From Ruminococcus sp. UBA4350 (lineage in GTDB: Bacteria > Bacillota > Clostridia > Oscillospirales > Ruminococcaceae), in contig DGSY01000080.1 of the NCBI GenBank assembly GCA_002394125.1, positions 1 to 10,406 on the forward strand: a stretch of 10,406 nt of DNA, given 5' to 3'. A program made the position numbers and the translations under genes. A model generated the notes under the pieces. It was not told the origin of the DNA, did no database searches, and saw only the letters and a program-made list of their open reading frames with translations. This document shows, piece by piece, positions 6,431-10,406 of the stretch (positions are counted from its first letter, which is position 1; each line of letters starts with the position of its first letter).

Positions 6431-7535
6431 AATATGCGTTGATCTTGTCGCTCGTGGACATGACGAATGTCACGATGATGCACAGCACCACTGCGATGAC
6501 ATAGCAGGCGACTGACATTCCGCCGCCCTCGGCATCCTTTTTCTGATGCAGCAGCAGTACAATGCCCGGCACGATCAGTATGATCGGCGTCAGGATGAAC
6601 ATGAACGAGGTAAAGCCCTTGAGCTTCTTCACGCGGGTCACGATCGTGATTGAGAGCAGGATCAGGAGAACGCCTGCGCCCAGATAGCATTTGTCAAAGA
6701 AATTGAATACGCCGGAAGCGTCCTCCGGATTGGAATATGCGCCGATCGAGAACATCAGTGTGCAGATGCCCGCGATCACGCCCATGACGGTCAGGATGAT
6801 CGAGACCATGAAGCCGGCCTGTGCGAGATCATCCTGCTGCTGCTGCCGGAGCCTTGCCATTGCTTCGCGGTCACGCTTCTGCTGCTCAGCGGTCTTGTCG
6901 GGGACTTCCTTCAGGCTTTCGCTGGCACGCTTTGCAGCGGCTTTCTTTGCGGCCTCAAGATCCTCCTGATTGAAAACGACTCTGCGCTCAGGCTCCGGTG
7001 CGGGTTCTTCGAGCAGTGCGCTCGCATCGACCTGCGGGAGCGCTTCATGCTGCGGCTTTTTCTCCGGCTGAGAGTAGTCCTCCGGCTCGGCGAGCAATGC
7101 GGCGGCAGCGGCCTGCTGCTGTGCAGCCTGCGCAGCCATTGCAGCTTCCATTGCCTGCTGGCGCTGACGCTCGATGAATTCCGCCTTCAGCTCGGCGATC
7201 TCGTCGGGAGTGTAGGGCGGGAGACCTTTTGCGGCGCGCTGCTGCTGGAGGATCGCGACCTGCTCCTCGGTCAGCTCCTGATAGTGCATCTGCGGCTGCG
7301 CCGGACGCGGTGCTTCGGCGCTCATATCGCCGAGCAGGGCGGCAGCATCGACCTGCGGGAGCGCACCCTTTGCAGCGGACTGCTGCGGGGTATAGACCTC
7401 CTCCTCGCCGAGCAGAGCAGCGGCATCGACCTGCGGCAGATTGGCCGGCTGTGCGGGCTTCTGCTGATATTTGCGCGGGTCGTCATATGTCATATCGCCT
7501 AAAAGCTGCGATTCCAGATTCTTCGGATCATCCAT
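6402..7535 (-). CDS. Unknown membrane protein with repeated LPQVDAAALLG motif
   Basis: I do not recognise this 377-residue protein. The N-terminal 240 residues are hydrophilic and rich in Ala, Gln, Glu and Pro. They carry an 11-residue motif at 33-43 and 59-69 (both LPQVDAAALLG) and 166-176 (LPQVDASALLE), with weaker relatives at 7-15 (LESQLLGDM) and 142-149 (AAAAALLA). Helical, coiled-coil-like stretches cover about 110-145 and 190-240. Four hydrophobic segments follow at about 243-265, 284-300, 310-330 and 340-360, so the protein is probably membrane-bound with a long cytoplasmic arm. There is no signal peptide. AAAGGAG precedes the ATG at good spacing. It is the first gene of the operon with trmO, the regulator and mreCD, under the promoter at 7600-7628. 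A role in the cell envelope is a guess from context only. Confidence 0.85.
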   Translation of the reverse strand: MDDPKNLESQLLGDMTYDDPRKYQQKPAQPANLPQVDAAALLGEEEVYTPQQSAAKGALPQVDAAALLGDMSAEAPRPAQPQMHYQELTEEQVAILQQQRAAKGLPPYTPDEIAELKAEFIERQRQQAMEAAMAAQAAQQQAAAAALLAEPEDYSQPEKKPQHEALPQVDASALLEEPAPEPERRVVFNQEDLEAAKKAAAKRASESLKEVPDKTAEQQKRDREAMARLRQQQQDDLAQAGFMVSIILTVMGVIAGICTLMFSIGAYSNPEDASGVFNFFDKCYLGAGVLLILLSITIVTRVKKLKGFTSFMFILTPIILIVPGIVLLLHQKKDAEGGGMSVACYVIAVVLCIIVTFVMSTSDKINAYYAKSDIIYD

Positions 7536-7599
7536 ATTTTTGTTCTCCTTTTTTCATGGTATCGGGGAATTCGTGAAGGCCGAATAGCCATACAGGTAT

Positions 7600-7628
7600 A
7601 TTATACCAGAAAGGACGGAAAAATGCAA
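7600..7628 (-). promoter_or_regulatory. Promoter of the unknown protein-trmO-regulator-mreCD operon
   Basis: On the minus strand TTGCAT (7623-7628), a 17-bp spacer and TATAAT (7600-7605) form a near-consensus promoter. It lies 65 bp before the first gene of the operon. The -10 is inside a 13-bp palindrome, GGTATATTATACC (7595-7607), which could serve as an operator or be accidental. All five downstream genes are within 30 bp of each other or overlap, so this is probably the main promoter. Confidence 0.85.
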
Positions 7629-7663
7629 GCCGTTTTTACAAAATCTTGTCGGCAGGGCCGACT

Positions 7664-7790
7664 GCCGTTTCCCTACGGCATGGTTTCGCGGAGCATATCA
7701 GGTTCGTCGCTGTTACGGCGCTGATCGCGCCTATTTTACGGTCTGGGGAAATCTTATTCTGCTTTTATAAGTGTTCGGAGAACTTTAGAA
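7664..7790 (+). repeat. Dispersed intergenic repeat, copy B
   Basis: This is the plus-strand counterpart of copy A (3683-3810), aligned with one gap and overall about 80% identity. The hairpin GGCGC-TGATC-GCGCC is at 7717-7731, and the copy ends in the shared 14-mer GGAGAACTTTAGAA (7777-7790). Just outside the left end are two overlapping hairpins that exclude each other: CGGCAG/CTGCCG (7650-7667) and GCCGT/ACGGC (7664-7679). It points toward the large secreted enzyme gene, 334 bp downstream. A plus-strand reading frame runs through it, but I judge it non-coding. Confidence 0.85.
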
Positions 7791-7797
7791 TCCGGCT

Positions 7798-8010
7798 CCG
7801 GCACTGCCGGCGGAACTTGGAGAGAGGAGAGATAAGGAAGGGGAGCGCGATGGGGAACCTTAAGAGAGGGGAGAGACTAAGCCGCATCGCGGCGCTTGTC
7901 TCTTCCTTCTCTTGTGGTTCCCCCTCGCACCCTGCGGTGACAATGAGACGAAAGGAAACAATTCAGCGGCCTGAGACAAAAAAGCGCTGATTCGGAGGCC
8001 GGCACTGCCG
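7798..8010 (+). repeat. 12-bp direct repeats flanking the long-hairpin segment
   Basis: The identical 12-mer CCGGCACTGCCG occurs at 7798-7809 and 7999-8010, same orientation, 201 bp apart. A similar GGCCGACTGCCGTT lies at 7657-7670. Between the 12-mers sits the long hairpin. They could mark ends of an inserted element, or be a recurring hairpin unit, since the first extends to CCGGC-ACT-GCCGG. Confidence 0.6.
7845..7930 (+). ncRNA. Long hairpin, candidate structured RNA or MITE-like element
   Basis: Positions 7852-7877 pair with 7898-7923 over 26 columns with one mismatch (7860/7915). An outer helix pairs 7847-7850 with 7925-7928 and an apical helix pairs GCCGC (7881-7885) with GCGGC (7889-7893). 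Three pairs are G-T (7861/7914, 7868/7907, 7871/7904); these hold in a plus-strand RNA but would be A-C mismatches in the opposite transcript, which hints at the functional strand. No T-tract follows, so it is not an ordinary terminator. I recognise no known RNA family. A miniature mobile element without RNA function is the main alternative. Confidence 0.5.
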
Positions 8011-8021
8011 TTCGGTAGGGG

Positions 8022-8050
8022 AAATGTCAAGTTTATGCAACAAAATGTCA
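8022..8050 (+). promoter_or_regulatory. Paired AAATGTCA boxes next to the -35
   Basis: AAATGTCA occurs at 8022-8029 and 8043-8050, exactly 21 bp apart, about two turns of the helix, ending at the base before the -35. This is the layout of an activator binding two same-face direct repeats. The second box also forms GTCA-T-TGAC (8047-8055) with the -35. No regulator can be named. Confidence 0.4.
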
Positions 8051-8080
8051 TTGACTTTCGTATGCGAATTCATTTATAAT
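8051..8080 (+). promoter_or_regulatory. Promoter of the multi-domain esterase/mannanase gene
   Basis: TTGACT (8051-8056), an 18-bp spacer and TATAAT (8075-8080) form a strong housekeeping promoter, giving a transcript start near 8087 and a leader of about 38 bases. The spacer contains a near-palindrome TTCGTATGCGAA (8057-8068), a possible operator. The ribosome binding site AAAGGA follows at 8109-8114. Confidence 0.85.
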
Positions 8081-8124
8081 AAAAATAGAACCGCGAATGC
8101 GGATACAGAAAGGAATGGGTTATC

Positions 8125-10406
8125 ATGAAGAAAATGCTTGCGGGAATCCTCGCCTGTCTAATGCTCGGCGCCGCCTGCCCGGTGCTGCCGATGCAGACAG
8201 AAAACTATTCAGTCACGGCCTCTGCTGCGGCAGCCATGCAGCCGAATCCGATCATCAGCCGCGGCGTTCCGGCATATTCCGGCGGCGGCAGAGCTTCCGA
8301 TTCGACGGATGCCGTATACTACACCTCATGGCAGTCGTCTGCGCCCGATTATCTCGCCTATGACCTCTCCGGTGTTCCGGCATCACAGCGCAAAAAGGTG
8401 CTCGCTGTCTGGTATAACGACAGCACCTACGACAATCTCGGCGAATATGTCAGCCGTGCGGCGGAGCCGGTCGATTATGTGCTGGAGGTCAACAAGGCTG
8501 CGGGCGGCAGCTATCCGACCGACGGCTGGGAGACCGCTGTCACCGTCACAGGAAACGGTCTCAGCTCGCGGCAGCATCTGGTCGATATGGCCGGCTGTAA
8601 CTGGATCCGGATGCGCGTGACAAAGGCCGACACCAGCGTCAAGCTCAATCTCGATATCCACGACGCATCGAACGGCGTATACGACAGCTGGCTCTTCCTC
8701 GGTGATTCGATCACTGCGGGCGGCATGGTCATCAGCTGGGGCACCAGCTTTGCGACAAATATTCATTCAATGGATGAACGCTATCAGCCCGCTGCACAGA
8801 ACGGCGGCATCGGCGGCATCACCAGCGCTCACGGCAAGGCATCCATCGACAGCTGGCTGAAGGACAGTCCCGTGCGGTTCGTCAGTATTGCCTACGGCAC
8901 GAATGACTGCTGGGGCAATCCGAACAATGCCGATACCTATTATGCGAATACGAAATACATGATCGACGCGGTGCTGAAGCTCGGCAAGATTCCTGTCCTG
9001 CCGACGATCCCCGGCTCGACAAACAGCTCGGTCGCACCGAATGTGCCGATCTATAACAAGAAGATTCAGCAGCTTTACAGCGAATACGGCGACAAGATCG
9101 TCAAGGGGCCGGACTTTGAGAAATTCTTCACGGAGCATCCGGATTATCTCAGCTCCGACGGCGTGCATCCGAGCGGCGACGGCTATGAGCAGATGCGGAA
9201 ATTCTGGGCGGAGACCATGTTCGATACCGTCTATCAGAATGCATCCCTGCCGGAGAGTGCGCTCGGCGGCGATCTGGACGGCGACGGCAGCGTCAGCCGG
9301 GCGGATATCGTTCTGCTGCAAAAGCATCTGCTGACGGAATCGCCTCTCGGCAAGGAGCAGGCGGAGGCCGCCGATCTCAATGCGGACGGCAAGGTCACCT
9401 CTGCGGATCTGACGCTCCTGAAGCGGCAGGTCTCCGGCGGCAGCGCGGAACCGGATGTGCCGGATACGCCTTTGGCCGATGCGTCGGTCTATGAAGCGGA
9501 GAATGCAAAGCTCGGCGGCGCGAATGCCGTCAAGGCGGATGCGGATGCCTCCGGCGGCAAGGCAGTCGGCAATTTCGCGGACGATACCGATACGGTCACA
9601 TTTTCCGTTGAGGTGCCGTCTGACGGGATCTATAAGCTGACGCTGACCGCAAAGGGCATCGGCGGCAAAAAGACGAACAATGTTTCCGTGGACGGACAGT
9701 CCGTCGGCACCTTTGACAGCGCAAGCGAAGGCTTTACGGATGCAGCGCTCAAGGGCGTCATGATGAAAGCGGGAAAGCATGAGATCACGGTCTCGAAATC
9801 ATGGGGGTGGATCTTGCTGGATCAGATCAGGGTAGAGCCGGATGCAGGCATCTCAAACGATGTATACAAGGTTTCGGATCAGCTCATCAATCCGAATGCG
9901 GATGCGAATGCGAAAAAGCTGTTCTCCTATCTCTGCGGGAGCTACGGCAAATACACTTTGGCCGGACAGGTCTGCGATTACGGCATGGAAGGCAATGAAT
10001 TCAAGTCGATCTATCAGGTCACCGGAAAATATCCCGCGATCTGCGGCCTTGACTTCATGGACTATGCACCGGCGCGTACTGCCCGCGGTGCAAAGGGCTT
10101 CTCGGTCGATACGGCAAAGAAATTCCACGAGCAGGGCGGCATCGTGACCTTCTGCTGGCACTGGAACTGCCCCGATAAATATCTCAAGGACGGCACGGAC
10201 AGCAGCGGCAATCCGCGCTGGTGGCAGGGCTTCTCCACCTCAAACACCGACTTCGACATTGCCGCTGTGATGAACGGCAAAGATCCCGAGGGCAAGGCGC
10301 TCATCGACGCCGATATTGCCGCAATCGCAAAGCTCATCAATCAGATGGGCGCTGCGGGCATCCCGATCCTCTGGCGTCCGCTGCATGAGGCAAGCGGCGG
10401 CTGGTT
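8125..10406 (+). CDS. Cellulosomal SGNH acetylesterase-dockerin-CBM35-GH26 mannanase (partial, 3' end missing)
   Basis: This frame is open to the right edge (760 codons seen). Residues 1 to about 34 are a signal peptide (MKKMLAGILACLML, cleavage perhaps after VTASA). A beta-sandwich fills about 65-185. An SGNH esterase follows with Ser195 (FLGDSIT), a GTND block at 258-261 and Asp345/His348 (SDGVH), as in acetylesterases of the CE2/CE3/CE17 kind. A type I dockerin covers about 380-440, with two calcium loops (DLDGDGSVSRAD 383-394, DLNADGKVTSAD 417-428). A CBM35-like module spans 454-572 (YEAENAKL). GH26 begins near 575 with CWHWNCP at 677-683 and the acid/base Glu755 in WRPLHEASGGW; the nucleophile lies beyond the window. 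The likely job is deacetylation and cleavage of acetylated mannan, attached to a cellulosome. The ATG at 8125 follows AAAGGA. Exact CE family and full length are unknown. Confidence 0.93.
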   Translation, partial: MKKMLAGILACLMLGAACPVLPMQTENYSVTASAAAAMQPNPIISRGVPAYSGGGRASDSTDAVYYTSWQSSAPDYLAYDLSGVPASQRKKVLAVWYNDSTYDNLGEYVSRAAEPVDYVLEVNKAAGGSYPTDGWETAVTVTGNGLSSRQHLVDMAGCNWIRMRVTKADTSVKLNLDIHDASNGVYDSWLFLGDSITAGGMVISWGTSFATNIHSMDERYQPAAQNGGIGGITSAHGKASIDSWLKDSPVRFVSIAYGTNDCWGNPNNADTYYANTKYMIDAVLKLGKIPVLPTIPGSTNSSVAPNVPIYNKKIQQLYSEYGDKIVKGPDFEKFFTEHPDYLSSDGVHPSGDGYEQMRKFWAETMFDTVYQNASLPESALGGDLDGDGSVSRADIVLLQKHLLTESPLGKEQAEAADLNADGKVTSADLTLLKRQVSGGSAEPDVPDTPLADASVYEAENAKLGGANAVKADADASGGKAVGNFADDTDTVTFSVEVPSDGIYKLTLTAKGIGGKKTNNVSVDGQSVGTFDSASEGFTDAALKGVMMKAGKHEITVSKSWGWILLDQIRVEPDAGISNDVYKVSDQLINPNADANAKKLFSYLCGSYGKYTLAGQVCDYGMEGNEFKSIYQVTGKYPAICGLDFMDYAPARTARGAKGFSVDTAKKFHEQGGIVTFCWHWNCPDKYLKDGTDSSGNPRWWQGFSTSNTDFDIAAVMNGKDPEGKALIDADIAAIAKLINQMGAAGIPILWRPLHEASGGW

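Larger units (their letters stand above)
7536..8124. other. Gene-free region between divergent transcription units
   Basis: This 589-bp stretch separates the leftward operon from the rightward enzyme gene. In order it holds the minus-strand leader and promoter, repeat copy B, a 12-bp direct repeat, the long hairpin, the second 12-bp repeat, two AAATGTCA boxes, the plus-strand promoter and its leader. Plus- and minus-strand frames of 63-115 codons exist here but lack ribosome binding sites and cross inverted repeats, so I call no gene. A weaker inverted repeat TCAGCG/CGCTGA lies at 7963-7990. Confidence 0.8.

Noticed and set aside
7646..7990. 114-codon plus-strand frame through copy B and the long hairpin
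   Set aside because: No ribosome binding site, starts at TTG, and crosses inverted repeats. Copy A shares the first 34 or so codons of the frame (FAEHI-FVAVTALI-PIL), and 6 of about 11 differences are at third positions, but copy A then stops and the number is too small to show coding selection.
8125..8190. Lipoprotein signal (LGAAC) in the multi-domain enzyme
   Set aside because: Leu is at -4 instead of -3 before the cysteine, and a dockerin enzyme is expected to be released and bound to a scaffoldin. Ordinary signal peptidase cleavage is more likely.
8767..9780. 337-codon minus-strand frame inside the multi-domain enzyme gene
   Set aside because: The plus strand encodes SGNH, dockerin and CBM35 motifs across this span. 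The minus frame has no recognisable domain and no ribosome binding site that I can see.
1..10406. tRNA, rRNA, CRISPR array, transposase or phage genes
   Set aside because: I looked for clover-leaf ends, regularly spaced repeats and recombinase motifs on both strands and found none. The only repeats are those listed.

Overview
The window looks like chromosomal DNA from a GC-rich, fibre-degrading gut or rumen Firmicute, most likely a Ruminococcus-type member of the Oscillospiraceae. The main clue is a secreted multi-domain enzyme with a type I dockerin, the module that plugs enzymes into a cellulosome. Strong AAAGGAG ribosome binding sites, TATAAT-type promoters, MreC/MreD and a DtxR-type regulator all fit. 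I base this on protein content and signals, not on a database match.

Layout, left to right. (1) Positions 1-279 hold a possible outward promoter at the left edge and the mscL promoter and leader. mscL (+) follows and ends in a textbook terminator. (2) On the minus strand lie an aldo/keto reductase with a two-cluster ferredoxin tail and, upstream of it, an intracellular GH43 xylosidase/arabinosidase. The reductase has its own promoter in the 120-bp gap. (3) Next on the minus strand is a tightly packed five-gene operon reading leftward from 7535: an unknown membrane protein with LPQVDAAALLG repeats, trmO (tRNA m6t6A37 methyltransferase), a DtxR/MntR-family metalloregulator, mreC and mreD. mreB and the cell-wall PBP2 usually found with mreCD are absent. 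(4) A gene-free stretch at 7536-8124 holds the operon promoter, a dispersed repeat, a long hairpin and a strong promoter on the plus strand. (5) From 8125 to the right edge runs one open reading frame, cut off by the window. It encodes signal peptide, beta-sandwich, SGNH acetylesterase, dockerin, CBM35 and GH26 mannanase.

Functionally, the right-hand enzyme probably deacetylates and cuts mannan outside the cell. The GH43 enzyme has no signal peptide and would finish imported xylan- or arabinoxylan-derived oligosaccharides inside. The central operon mixes envelope shape (MreC/MreD), tRNA modification and metal-dependent regulation.

The least explained structure is a pair of about 128-bp intergenic repeats (3683-3810 on minus, 7664-7790 on plus). 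They are about 80% identical, and each sits upstream of, and points toward, a carbohydrate-enzyme gene. They share a hairpin with a compensatory base change. The right-hand copy is followed by a hairpin of 26 near-perfect pairs (7852-7923) whose G-T pairs suggest a plus-strand RNA. This could be a MITE-like element or an undescribed structured RNA or leader. I saw no tRNA, rRNA, CRISPR array or transposase gene.
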